NCBI GenBank assembly: GCA_002430925.1
Contig: DJDD01000104.1
Coordinates: 1 to 13,869, forward strand
Origin: Flavobacteriales bacterium UBA5933
GTDB taxonomy: Bacteria > Bacteroidota > Bacteroidia > Flavobacteriales > Weeksellaceae
DNA: 13,869 bases
Direction of reading: 5' to 3'
Below are positions 1-6,756 of the stretch, in pieces; the first letter of the stretch is position 1, and each line of letters begins with the position of its first letter. Under the pieces are notes generated by a model that worked only from the letters and a program-made list of their open reading frames with translations, was not told where the DNA came from and ran no database searches. A program made the translations under genes and the position numbers.

Positions 1-30
1 TTAAATATCTCAAAAGCAGAATCTGGATAA
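1..30 (+). pseudogene. Upstream coding remnant of the FucP-like transporter, ending in an in-frame TAA
   Basis: In the same frame as the transporter ORF that begins at 43, the first codons read LNISKAESG, then TAA (28-30), then VQYS and the downstream Met. FucP-family proteins have a segment of the kind LSKAQSG-L-VQ at this point, directly before the conserved FGAY motif. The sequence therefore looks like coding sequence in which a Leu codon TTA has become TAA by one base change. The rest of the N-terminus lies outside the window. A base-calling error cannot be excluded. Confidence 0.6.
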
Positions 31-42
31 GTTCAATACTCT

Positions 43-1083
43 ATGTTTGGTGCTTATGCTTTAATGGGTATTCCAGCTGGTTTATTTTTAAAAAAATATG
101 GATATAAAAAAGGTGTTCAATTAGGCTTAGCTCTTTATGCTATTGGTGCATTATTATTTGTACCTGCATCTAACTATTTATCTTTTAATTTATTTAGAAT
201 AGCATTGTTTGTTCTAGCAGCTGGCTTAGCAACTCTAGAAACTGTAGCACATCCTTTTGTAGCTGCCTTAGGAAATGAAAAAACTAGCGATCAACGAGTA
301 AATTTCGCTCAAGGTTTTAATGGTTTAGGAGCTATATTAGGGCCTTTATTAGGCGGATTTTTTATTTTTAATGAAACTGGTAGTGGATTAAATTCTGTTA
401 AAATTCTATACTCTTGTATAGCAGTTTTTATCATCTTTTATTTCATAGTTTTTTCATTAATAAAAGTACCCGATTTAACTGATCCTCATGCTGAAGAAAA
501 TAATTCAACAGAAAAAACAAATCTAAATATCCCTTTGTACAAACAAAAACATTTTGTTTATGCTGTTATTGCTCAATTTTTTAATATTGGAGCTCAAGCT
601 GGAACATGGGCATATTTTATAAATTATGCTGTTGAAAGAATGCATTATACGGAGACAACAGCATCTTATTATTTTTCTTTAAGCCTAGGGTTAATGATGA
701 TAGGTAGATTTGTTGGAACTTATCTTATGAAATTTATTAAACCAAATATTCTTTTAGCTATTTTCACAATGTGCAATGTTATTCTTTGTATTATTGTTGC
801 TCAAGATTTAGGAATGATTTCATTCATCTCTCTTATATCTTTAAATTTCTTTTTAAGTGTTATGTATCCAACAATTTTTAGTTTAGGTTTAAAAAACTTA
901 GGAAACAAAGTGCATCAAGCATCTTCATTCTTAGTAATGGCATTATTTGGAGGAGCTATTTTCCCTCAATTTATGGGAAAAATAGCCGAAACAAATGTTG
1001 CTCATTCTTATTATTTACCAATAATATGTTATGCTGTAATTATAATATTTGCTTTAAAATTATATAAACCAAAATCTAATTAA
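43..1083 (+). CDS. FucP-family sugar:H+ symporter (MFS), N-terminus missing
   Basis: This is an inner-membrane major facilitator protein of the L-fucose/glucose/galactose permease family, which imports a sugar with a proton. The ORF starts inside the protein at the FGAYALMGIPAG segment, followed by the loop KKYGYKKG. ETVAHPFVAALG (residues 65-76) and NFAQGFNGLGA (87-97) correspond to the conserved ETxxNP and QxFNxxG motifs; Glu66 probably equals the proton-coupling Glu of E. coli FucP. About ten hydrophobic segments remain in 346 residues, whereas the family usually has about 410-440 residues and 12 helices, so TM1 and part of TM2 are missing. An in-frame TAA at 28-30 separates this ORF from matching upstream coding sequence, and the ATG at 43 is probably an internal Met rather than a native start. 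The gene is therefore either a recent pseudogene or intact with a sequencing error. It lies 22 bp upstream of a sugar epimerase and is probably co-transcribed with it. The substrate is not known; fucose is not implied. Confidence 0.8.
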   Translation: MFGAYALMGIPAGLFLKKYGYKKGVQLGLALYAIGALLFVPASNYLSFNLFRIALFVLAAGLATLETVAHPFVAALGNEKTSDQRVNFAQGFNGLGAILGPLLGGFFIFNETGSGLNSVKILYSCIAVFIIFYFIVFSLIKVPDLTDPHAEENNSTEKTNLNIPLYKQKHFVYAVIAQFFNIGAQAGTWAYFINYAVERMHYTETTASYYFSLSLGLMMIGRFVGTYLMKFIKPNILLAIFTMCNVILCIIVAQDLGMISFISLISLNFFLSVMYPTIFSLGLKNLGNKVHQASSFLVMALFGGAIFPQFMGKIAETNVAHSYYLPIICYAVIIIFALKLYKPKSN

Positions 1084-1105
1084 TAATTGATTAAACGATT
1101 AAGTT

Positions 1106-1960
1106 ATGAACGATATAAAATTTGGATGTTCTTTATTATCATGGGTTTTACCAAGTTGGGAATTAAGTGCAGGTAAATATGCGATAGAACAAACAGCTAA
1201 ACATCAATTTGATATCTTGGAAATATTGCTTCCACCCTATCATGAATTTGAAGCAGAAGAAGTTAAAAAAGAACTTAAAAAACATAATTTAGATGTTGTT
1301 TGTTCTTTTAATTTACCTCAAAATGCTCATATTCCTGCATACCCTAAAGAAAGTTTGGATTTAATAAAAAAAGCTATCAGTCAAACAGCTATATTAGAAA
1401 CTGATTTTTTAGGTGGTGTATTGCATAGCGGACTAGGTTATTTTTCAGGAAATACGATTACAGAACAAGAACAAAATACAATAGTAGAAGTTTGGCAAGA
1501 AGCATCGGATTTTGCTTCAAAACATGGTATATCAATTGCCATTGAACCTATAAACAGATACGAATCTTATGTATGTAATACAGCAAAAAATGTATTGGAT
1601 TTAATTGATAAAACAAGTTGTAATAATCTGTTTTTACATTTAGATACTTTTCACATGAATATTGAAGAGAATAACTTTCATGACCCAATTTTATTAGCGA
1701 ATGATAAATTAAAACATATTCACATGACGGAATCTCATAGAGGAATGTTAGGTGAAGGTACTGTAAATTGGGATGAGTTATTTAATGCATTAAGTAAAAT
1801 TAATTTCAAAGGAAATTTAGTTTTAGAAAATTTCTCTTCGCAAGTAAAAGGAATGTCTAGTGCTGTTTCATTATGGCAAGATTCTCCTTATAATGCTGAA
1901 GATTTAGCTGTAAAAAGCTTAAATTTCATGAAAGAAAAAGCAAATAAATTTTTTAAATAA
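1106..1960 (+). CDS. Sugar 3-epimerase of the D-tagatose/D-allulose 3-epimerase family
   Basis: This is a cytoplasmic TIM-barrel enzyme of the xylose-isomerase-like superfamily. At 284 residues it is normal in length for the family. The catalytic and metal-binding set can be read directly: Glu147 in IAIEPINRYES, Glu153 in the same segment, Asp180 and His183 in HLDTFHMN, His206 in HIHMTES, Arg212, and Glu241 in VLENF. From memory of the family, this matches Pseudomonas cichorii D-tagatose 3-epimerase (E152, E158, D185, H188, H211, R217, E246) with a constant offset of five. The enzyme should therefore be a divalent-metal-dependent ketose 3-epimerase, although the exact sugar cannot be read from sequence. 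It follows the FucP-like transporter after 22 bp, which suggests uptake and then epimerisation of one ketose or related sugar. L-ribulose 3-epimerase or hydroxypyruvate-isomerase-like activity are alternatives within the same fold. Confidence 0.85.
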   Translation: MNDIKFGCSLLSWVLPSWELSAGKYAIEQTAKHQFDILEILLPPYHEFEAEEVKKELKKHNLDVVCSFNLPQNAHIPAYPKESLDLIKKAISQTAILETDFLGGVLHSGLGYFSGNTITEQEQNTIVEVWQEASDFASKHGISIAIEPINRYESYVCNTAKNVLDLIDKTSCNNLFLHLDTFHMNIEENNFHDPILLANDKLKHIHMTESHRGMLGEGTVNWDELFNALSKINFKGNLVLENFSSQVKGMSSAVSLWQDSPYNAEDLAVKSLNFMKEKANKFFK

Positions 1961-1995
1961 ACTTTTTACTATCACCACCTTTTACTAATTTTTTT

Positions 1996-2034
1996 AACTG
2001 ACTTTAATTTTACATTTTAGTCAGTTTTTTTTTA
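1996..2034 (+). terminator. Rho-independent terminator after the sugar operon
   Basis: The arms AACTGACT (1996-2003) and AGTCAGTT (2019-2026) are perfectly complementary and are followed by a run of T to 2033. The 15-base loop is long, so the hairpin is moderate rather than strong. It lies 36 bp after the epimerase stop codon and should end the transporter-epimerase transcript. Confidence 0.75.
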
Positions 2035-2052
2035 TATATTAATTCATAACAT

Positions 2053-2084
2053 GACAAAATTTTATGAAATAAGTTAATTTTGTC
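2053..2084. promoter_or_regulatory. Perfect 9-bp inverted repeat overlapping a -7 promoter element
   Basis: GACAAAATT (2053-2061) and AATTTTGTC (2076-2084) form a perfect inverted repeat with a 14-bp spacer. The right arm overlaps TAATTTTG (2075-2082), which matches the Bacteroidota -7 consensus TAnnTTTG. No TTG was found at the usual -33 distance. The position, 66 bp before the metallopeptidase start, suits an operator for a dimeric regulator. No T-run follows, so a terminator is unlikely. Confidence 0.45.
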
Positions 2085-2149
2085 TGATATAAGGTATTGG
2101 AATACTTTTTGAAAAAAATAAAAAAGAGATATTAAATAAAAATATATAA

Positions 2150-2845
2150 ATGACAACAGGTTATTACATTATTATTGGACTTTTTATGCTAATCAGTTGG
2201 TTTGTTGGAAATCAATTGCAAAGTAAATTTAAATATTATTCTAAAGTACATTTAGCGAATGGGATGTCTGGTAGAGAGATAGCAGAAAGAATGCTTTATG
2301 ATAATGGTATTACTGATGTTAAAGTAATTTCTACACCAGGACAATTAACAGATCATTATAATCCCGAAAATAAAACAGTTAATTTATCCGAAGTTGTTTA
2401 TCATGAAAGAAATGCAGCGGCAGCGGCAGTTGCAGCCCATGAATGTGGACATGCTGTACAACATGCAGTTGGTTATAACATGCTAGAATTTCGCTCTAAA
2501 ATGGTTCCTGTAGTAAGTTTTGCTTCAAGAATGAATCAATGGATTCTTATGCTTGGACTTATTGTTATGGCATCATCCAATAATGCTACTTTATTATGGG
2601 TTGGAATAATACTATTTGCTTTGACTACAATTTTTGCATTTGTGACATTACCTGTAGAATATGACGCTTCAAATAGAGCTTTAGCATGGTTAAAAAGTAG
2701 AAATATACTTCTACCAAATGAGTATGAAGGAGCTCAAGACTCATTAAAATGGGCTGCTAGAACATATGTTGTAGCTGCAATAGGTTCATTAGCTCAATTA
2801 TTGTATTTTATAATGTTAGCTATGGGAAATAGGAGAAGTGAATAA
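2150..2845 (+). CDS. Membrane zinc metallopeptidase, YugP-like (neutral zinc metallopeptidase family)
   Basis: This is a membrane-embedded metalloprotease of the family related to Bacillus YugP. The zinc-binding HExxH motif is HECGH (residues 97-101) inside AAHECGHAVQHA; His97 and His101 are ligands and Glu98 is the catalytic base. EYDASNRA (170-177) follows the central membrane segment and probably supplies the third ligand (Glu170 or Asp172). Hydrophobic segments lie at about 4-20, 131-142, 147-167 and 205-225. The length of 231 residues is usual for the family. The gene stands alone between a terminator and a bidirectional terminator, with an A-rich leader and no Shine-Dalgarno sequence. 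The physiological substrate is unknown; roles in membrane-protein quality control are inferred only from the fold. Confidence 0.9.
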   Translation: MTTGYYIIIGLFMLISWFVGNQLQSKFKYYSKVHLANGMSGREIAERMLYDNGITDVKVISTPGQLTDHYNPENKTVNLSEVVYHERNAAAAAVAAHECGHAVQHAVGYNMLEFRSKMVPVVSFASRMNQWILMLGLIVMASSNNATLLWVGIILFALTTIFAFVTLPVEYDASNRALAWLKSRNILLPNEYEGAQDSLKWAARTYVVAAIGSLAQLLYFIMLAMGNRRSE

Positions 2846-2862
2846 AAATATAATTTAATCAT

Positions 2863-2900
2863 AAAAAAAAGCGTTATTAGAATTTAATAACGCTTTTTTT
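2863..2900. terminator. Bidirectional terminator between convergent genes
   Basis: GCGTTATTA (2871-2879) and TAATAACGC (2885-2893) form a perfect 9-bp stem with a 5-base loop. Eight A flank the left side and seven T flank the right, so the hairpin has a T-tract in both directions. It serves the metallopeptidase gene ending at 2845 and the minus-strand WG-repeat gene ending at 2914. Confidence 0.9.
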
Positions 2901-2913
2901 ATCTTATAAATAA

Positions 2914-3723
2914 TTATTTCATTACTCCAATTTGAGATAAAATTTTTTCTTCATAAGGATCAATTGTAAATTGATCAAATTTTATAAATTCTTTTCCATT
3001 TTTCATATATCCCAATCTATAATTTTGTCTGACAACAGGATTATTATCAAAGCTTTCCAATATTGGCAACTCTGAAACAGCATCTAATATAATTTTATCA
3101 TCAATCGTTAATAATCCAAAATGCATTAAATAATTATCCTTTGATAAGAAATAAGGAAAATAAGCTAATATATCTACTCTTTCAACTTTTTGAGATGTTG
3201 CAGTACCAAAAGTAACAAAGTTATTATCTACTGGGGTTAAGTACTCATACTTAAAATCAATAATCAATTCATTTTTAGTATTGATTAATCCCCATTTTCC
3301 ATTTTTTTCAACTCCAGCAAATCCAGATTTAAAATCTGTACAACCATCATATTCAAAAGGGATAATTTCTTGATTAAGTAAATCAATAAACCCCCATTTT
3401 CCATTTTTTTTAACCGCACATAAATTTTCTATAAAATCACTCGTCAATTGGTATTCAAATGGAATTAAAACTTGATTTTTTTTAGTTACAAAACCCCAAT
3501 TATCATCTTTTTTTACACTATAAGCATTTACAGTAGTAAGAACAATATTGTCATATTCTAAAGGCAGTATAACATGACCATTCGTATCAATTAAACCAAA
3601 TTGATTATCAATTGATATTGGCGCTAAATTATTTCTATCAAAAACAGTAATATCTTCAAATTTTGTAGAATCTTTATGAACAAAATCATCAAATTGATCT
3701 GTATCTTTTGGCAATAAAATCAT
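2914..3723 (-). CDS. WG-repeat protein, function unknown
   Basis: The protein has 269 residues and four WG repeats with a regular 34-residue period. The marker dipeptides are FG at 42-43, WG at 76-77, WG at 110-111 and WG at 144-145, each within a unit of the type NGKWGFID...IIPFEYDG. The last 100 residues carry no clear repeat. No signal peptide or membrane helix is visible, so the protein is probably cytoplasmic, although many WG-repeat proteins of Bacteroidota are exported. The WG-repeat family (PF14903) is common in this phylum and is thought to form beta-rich binding surfaces; no enzymatic activity is known. The gene is convergent with the metallopeptidase and divergent from the exported protein at 3862. 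On its own strand TATTTTTG (3756-3749) lies about 25 bp before the start and is a good -7 element. Confidence 0.85.
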   Translation of the reverse strand: MILLPKDTDQFDDFVHKDSTKFEDITVFDRNNLAPISIDNQFGLIDTNGHVILPLEYDNIVLTTVNAYSVKKDDNWGFVTKKNQVLIPFEYQLTSDFIENLCAVKKNGKWGFIDLLNQEIIPFEYDGCTDFKSGFAGVEKNGKWGLINTKNELIIDFKYEYLTPVDNNFVTFGTATSQKVERVDILAYFPYFLSKDNYLMHFGLLTIDDKIILDAVSELPILESFDNNPVVRQNYRLGYMKNGKEFIKFDQFTIDPYEEKILSQIGVMK

Positions 3724-3748
3724 TATTTTTTTTAAAAAAATTTAGAAG

Positions 3749-3756
3749 CAAAAATA
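3749..3756 (-). promoter_or_regulatory. -7 promoter element for the WG-repeat gene
   Basis: Read on the minus strand, the sequence is TATTTTTG, a full match to TAnnTTTG. It would give a leader of about 20 bases before the ATG at 3723. I see no TTG at the expected -33 distance, so only the -7 part is supported. Confidence 0.4.
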
Positions 3757-3830
3757 ATTAATAATATTTGATTTTTATATAAATGATTAAAAATGAAAAG
3801 AATTTGAATGATTTATTCTAGAAATATTAT

Positions 3831-3838
3831 TATTTTTG
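3831..3838 (+). promoter_or_regulatory. -7 promoter element that supports the downstream start at 3862
   Basis: TATTTTTG matches TAnnTTTG. A TTG at 3804-3806 lies 24 bp upstream, slightly beyond the usual 17-23 bp spacing. Transcription starting near 3844 would exclude the upstream ATG at 3808 and leave a leader of about 18 bases before the ATG at 3862. Confidence 0.4.
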
Positions 3839-3861
3839 TTGGTGACAATAAAATAAACCCT

Positions 3862-4890
3862 ATGAAAATTTTTACAAAATTACTTTTAACTACATGTGTT
3901 ATTTCTAGTAGTTATACATTTGCACAACAAGACAGCATTAGCATTACTAAAATATCATCTCCTGTAAATAATAATTATTCTTTTGATGGTGATTGGAAAA
4001 TATCAAATAATTCTACCAATAATAATTTTATTATTAATGGTAGTAAGATTACAAATAATTCTAAAAAAACAAGTAATACTTTATTTTTAAATCTTTATTT
4101 TATTCCATCTAATTCAAACCTTAATTTGAATAATCTTCCAAATCAAATCAGTAAAAATGTTGTTTTAGGAAAACTTGAAGGTAGAGGTACAAGTTTTAAT
4201 AATATATATGTATCCTTCAAAGATCAAGATATTAAAAATCTGAAAAAAGATAATTATATACCTTTACTTGTTTTAAAAGAACAAGAAACAAATAAGATAT
4301 TAAACTACAAACTTTTAAACGACAGAATTAGTTTAGAAGATGATAATATATATATTAATAATCAACAATTAGATAGCGCCCCAATAGCAATTGAAAAAGT
4401 TCCTGCAGCAACGCAATCTCAAGAACAAAAATATGTATCTTCTGAAGTATCTGACCCTAAGTTATTTGATGACTATACTACTGTAGAAAGTTCTTTAAAC
4501 CTTGAAAATGTAAATAATAATTTAAAATTTCAAGGAGCTTGGCAATTATCTGTTGACTTTGAAAAACTATCAATCGACATTATAGGTAAAGATAACAGAA
4601 TTGTTAATTCAAATTCTAAAGCCACTAATGACTTAAAATTATTAATTTATTTCTCTAAAGAAAATATAAAACATTCTAATTCTGTTGATGGATATGAATT
4701 TGCTAATATAGATTTACCTCCTATAGCAGGTCATTTTATGATAAAAGAACCGACTTACAAAACTAATATTACAAAATTACTTCCTCCAGGTGAATATTAT
4801 CCAACGTTAGCTATTGTAGAAAAAAATGATAAAGGAGAATATGTTCTTCGTTCTACAATTGCATTAGGTGAAAAATATATTTGGAAATAG
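3862..4890 (+). CDS. Exported protein with two related beta-rich domains, function unknown
   Basis: The ORF is open from 3808, but the start at 3862 is preferred. It begins MKIFTKLLLTTC and gives a classical signal peptide with likely cleavage after YTFA, before QQDS. The longer version would bury this signal behind 18 extra residues. The 342-aa product contains two clearly related segments, at about 39-142 and 221-322. Both open with an F-x-G-x-W pattern (SFDGDWKIS and KFQGAWQLS), then N-S-K-x-TN-L, an aliphatic strand ending in YF, an LPP or LP segment, and a closing strand of the type Y-PTLAIVE. A Ser/Gln/Pro linker joins them. The second copy has KTNITKLLPPGEYYP, where the first has only KNLKKDNYIP. 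The protein is probably periplasmic or surface-exposed. I do not recognise the family. It is divergent from the WG-repeat gene. Confidence 0.75.
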   Translation: MKIFTKLLLTTCVISSSYTFAQQDSISITKISSPVNNNYSFDGDWKISNNSTNNNFIINGSKITNNSKKTSNTLFLNLYFIPSNSNLNLNNLPNQISKNVVLGKLEGRGTSFNNIYVSFKDQDIKNLKKDNYIPLLVLKEQETNKILNYKLLNDRISLEDDNIYINNQQLDSAPIAIEKVPAATQSQEQKYVSSEVSDPKLFDDYTTVESSLNLENVNNNLKFQGAWQLSVDFEKLSIDIIGKDNRIVNSNSKATNDLKLLIYFSKENIKHSNSVDGYEFANIDLPPIAGHFMIKEPTYKTNITKLLPPGEYYPTLAIVEKNDKGEYVLRSTIALGEKYIWK

Positions 4891-4911
4891 AAAAGCATAA
4901 CTTTAATATAC

Positions 4912-4947
4912 AAGGGTTGAATTTTAAAAATTCAACCCTTTTTTTAT
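4912..4947 (+). terminator. Strong rho-independent terminator after the exported-protein gene
   Basis: AAGGGTTGAA (4912-4921) pairs perfectly with TTCAACCCTT (4931-4940). The intervening TTTTAAAAA can extend the stem further, and a T-run follows. It insulates the riboswitch-controlled operon from the gene upstream. Confidence 0.9.
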
Positions 4948-4977
4948 TGCTTAATTCCAAAAAACTTTTCATCTTTG
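4947..4977 (+). promoter_or_regulatory. Probable promoter of the thiamine-regulated operon
   Basis: TTG (4947-4949) is followed after 20 bp by CATCTTTG (4970-4977), a 7-of-8 match to the Bacteroidota -7 element TAnnTTTG. The spacing lies within the usual 17-23 bp. Transcription would begin near 4983, exactly where the TPP aptamer starts, which strengthens the call. Confidence 0.55.
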
Positions 4978-4983
4978 AAAAAT

Positions 4984-5070
4984 AATCGGGGTGCTAATTT
5001 TGGCTGAGAATATACCCAAGAGCATTTAATATGTTCTACACCTGATCCAGATAATGCTGGCGGAGGGATT
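4984..5070 (+). promoter_or_regulatory. TPP riboswitch (THI element)
   Basis: The conserved THI-box segments appear in the right order: GGGGTGC (4988-4994), GGCTGAGA (5002-5009), ATACCC (5012-5017), ACCTGATC-CAGATAATGCTGGCG (split over 5040-5062) and GGAGGGA (5062-5068). Closing stem P1 is AATC (4984-4987) with GATT (5067-5070). The variable P3a arm is short. The riboswitch binds thiamine pyrophosphate and normally lowers expression of the downstream genes when TPP is plentiful. The putative ATG at 5054 lies within its conserved core, so it is not the start of the transporter. Downstream, CTCC (5092-5095) could pair with GGAG (5062-5065) as part of an expression platform. There is no T-run before the gene, so control of translation initiation is more likely than termination. 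Confidence 0.95.
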
Positions 5071-5113
5071 GATGTTAGTAATAACTTCTATCTCCTCATC
5101 AAATAAAAAAATA

Positions 5114-5707
5114 ATGATGAAGGATATTTTTACACAAACGTCATGGCAAGAATGGCTAGGCGTTATTTTTTCTATTTTTCAAGTAATACTAGCTCGTTAC
5201 AATAATTCTAAAAATTATTTATTTGGTATTGCAGGAATACTACTTACTCTATTTGTAATGTTTAATTCTAAATTATATGCAGAATTTACGCTGAACATAT
5301 ATTATCTCATTATGAGTATATATGGTTGGCTATATTGGAAATATGGAAAATATAAACATGAAATTTCTATAACAAATACAAATAAAAAAGAATGGTTTAC
5401 TGTTGCAATAATTATTTTTTTCAGTTTCACTATTTTTTATTTTGCCCTAACTCATTTTACGGATTCTGATGTTCCTATTTGGGATTCTATTGTAAGCGCA
5501 TTTGCATGGGCTGGTATGTGGCTAATGGCAAAAAGAAAACTAGAAAATTGGATTTTATTAAATGTTAGTAACATTATTTCCATTCCTTTGATGATTCATA
5601 AAAATTTGTATTTATACGCAATTCTTTCATTGGTCCTATTTTGTATTGCAATTTCTGGCTATATGAATTGGAAAAAAATCATAAATAATAAAAATGTACA
5701 ATACTGA
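5114..5707 (+). CDS. pnuT: PnuT-like thiamine transporter (PnuC family)
   Basis: This is an inner-membrane vitamin transporter of the PnuC family, which facilitates diffusion of vitamins that are then trapped by phosphorylation. The TPP riboswitch directly upstream points to thiamine (PnuT) rather than nicotinamide riboside. Family marks are EWLGVIFSIFQVILARYNN near the N-terminus, the aromatic segment IYGWLYWKYGK (about residues 77-87) and KRKLENWILLNVSNI in the C-terminal half. About seven hydrophobic segments fit in 198 residues. The ORF extends up to an ATG at 5054, which lies inside the riboswitch. The ATGATG at 5114-5119, after an A-rich stretch, is the better start; the second of the two ATGs is equally possible. 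The last 14 bp overlap the next gene, which suggests translational coupling. A thiamine outer-membrane receptor or thiamine pyrophosphokinase, frequent partners in this phylum, is not present here. Confidence 0.88.
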   Translation: MMKDIFTQTSWQEWLGVIFSIFQVILARYNNSKNYLFGIAGILLTLFVMFNSKLYAEFTLNIYYLIMSIYGWLYWKYGKYKHEISITNTNKKEWFTVAIIIFFSFTIFYFALTHFTDSDVPIWDSIVSAFAWAGMWLMAKRKLENWILLNVSNIISIPLMIHKNLYLYAILSLVLFCIAISGYMNWKKIINNKNVQY

Positions 5708-6710
5708 TTCAATTCGTAAAGAATTACTTAACAATAAATTTTTCTCTGAATCAATTATAAAGTTTATTCAAAAAGAAAAGTGGTTACAGATATGGGTTCC
5801 AAAAGAATATGGTGGATTAGAATTAAATTTTAATGAAGGTTTAAAAGAATTACAGAAAATTGCTGAAATTGATGGAAGCCTTGGTTGGTTTATAACCTTA
5901 TGCAGTGGCGCAAATTACTTTTCAAGAAACTTAAAACCTGAAATTGCTAAAAAAATATTTTATAATAATAATGTTTGTTTTGGAGGAAGCGGAATGCTCG
6001 GAGGAACTGCTGAGCAAAATGGAGAAAACTACATAATAAATGGCTTATGGCATTATGCTACAGGTGCACCTTATCTTACTCATTATACACTAAATGCAAA
6101 AATTATAAAAGATGGAAAAGAAATATTAGACGAAAATGGAAATAATCTTTTCTTATCATTTATTTTAGATACATCTCAAGTCACGCCTATATCTACATGG
6201 CAATCGATGGGAATGGTTGCTACAGCTTCTCATAGTTTTGAAGTAAATAATCAATCCGTTCATAAAGACTATAGTTTTATATATAACCATTTCTATTCTA
6301 AAAATTTAATAGACAAAGTCCCTTTCACTATTTTTGCCGATTTAACTTTATTAGTCAATTATATTGGTATGGCTAAACATTTTCTTATAAAAAGTTTAGA
6401 AATTATTCATTCTAATGCACAAACACAATTAGAAAAAGTAATAGAAAACAGTTCTATAAAAGTTAATGAATTCGCTTTAATGATTGAAGATTTATTATTA
6501 AATAATCAACATATTACTGAATTATTAGAAAATGAAATCCATCTGTTTGGAGAAAATACTGTTGAAAATTTAACCAAAAATATAATTGAAATTTATCCGT
6601 ATTTAGGAGTTAAAGCATCTAAAATAAACGATGAAATCAATCAAATTTTTCGGGATTATTTTACAGCCACTCAACATAAAAATTTCAGAAAAAATAGTAA
6701 TCATATATAA
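5694..6710 (+). CDS. Acyl-CoA-dehydrogenase-like flavoprotein in the TPP-riboswitch operon
   Basis: This 338-aa protein belongs to the acyl-CoA dehydrogenase/flavin-dependent monooxygenase superfamily. Visible marks are VPKEYGGLEL (35-44) and DGSLGWF (60-66) in the N-terminal helical domain. The flavin-binding beta domain contains GGTAEQNGENYIINGLWHYA (103-122) and then TGA, the usual pattern of G-x-A and G-W-x-x-a-S/T-G. WQSMGMVATASHSFEV (169-184) resembles the strand of group D monooxygenases such as DszC. The C-terminal helical domain is shorter than in typical members (about 380-400 aa), and I cannot find the Glu base of true acyl-CoA dehydrogenases, so the substrate is probably not an acyl-CoA. 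The start overlaps pnuT by 14 bp, so both genes should share the riboswitch-led transcript. A role in thiamine or thiamine-precursor salvage, for instance oxidation of a pyrimidine or thiazole moiety, is inferred only from this context. A partner flavin reductase is not nearby. Confidence 0.75.
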   Translation: MYNTDSIRKELLNNKFFSESIIKFIQKEKWLQIWVPKEYGGLELNFNEGLKELQKIAEIDGSLGWFITLCSGANYFSRNLKPEIAKKIFYNNNVCFGGSGMLGGTAEQNGENYIINGLWHYATGAPYLTHYTLNAKIIKDGKEILDENGNNLFLSFILDTSQVTPISTWQSMGMVATASHSFEVNNQSVHKDYSFIYNHFYSKNLIDKVPFTIFADLTLLVNYIGMAKHFLIKSLEIIHSNAQTQLEKVIENSSIKVNEFALMIEDLLLNNQHITELLENEIHLFGENTVENLTKNIIEIYPYLGVKASKINDEINQIFRDYFTATQHKNFRKNSNHI

Positions 6711-6756
6711 TTAAACTAATATAATTTTTCAATAAATTAGAATCATTATTATACCA

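Noticed and set aside
3808..3861. Start of the exported protein at the ATG at 3808
   Set aside because: It would place 18 residues before a textbook signal peptide and lies upstream of the likely promoter -7 element at 3831-3838.
5054..5113. Extended N-terminus of the PnuT-like protein starting at the ATG at 5054 or 5072
   Set aside because: The ATG at 5054 lies inside the conserved core of the TPP aptamer and the one at 5072 follows it immediately. The translated residues are not PnuC-like. The ATGATG at 5114 with an A-rich leader fits better.
6711..6756. Possible terminator after the flavoprotein gene (CTAAT/ATTAG arms)
   Set aside because: The stem has only five A-T-rich pairs with a long loop and no T-run after it, so chance is the better explanation.
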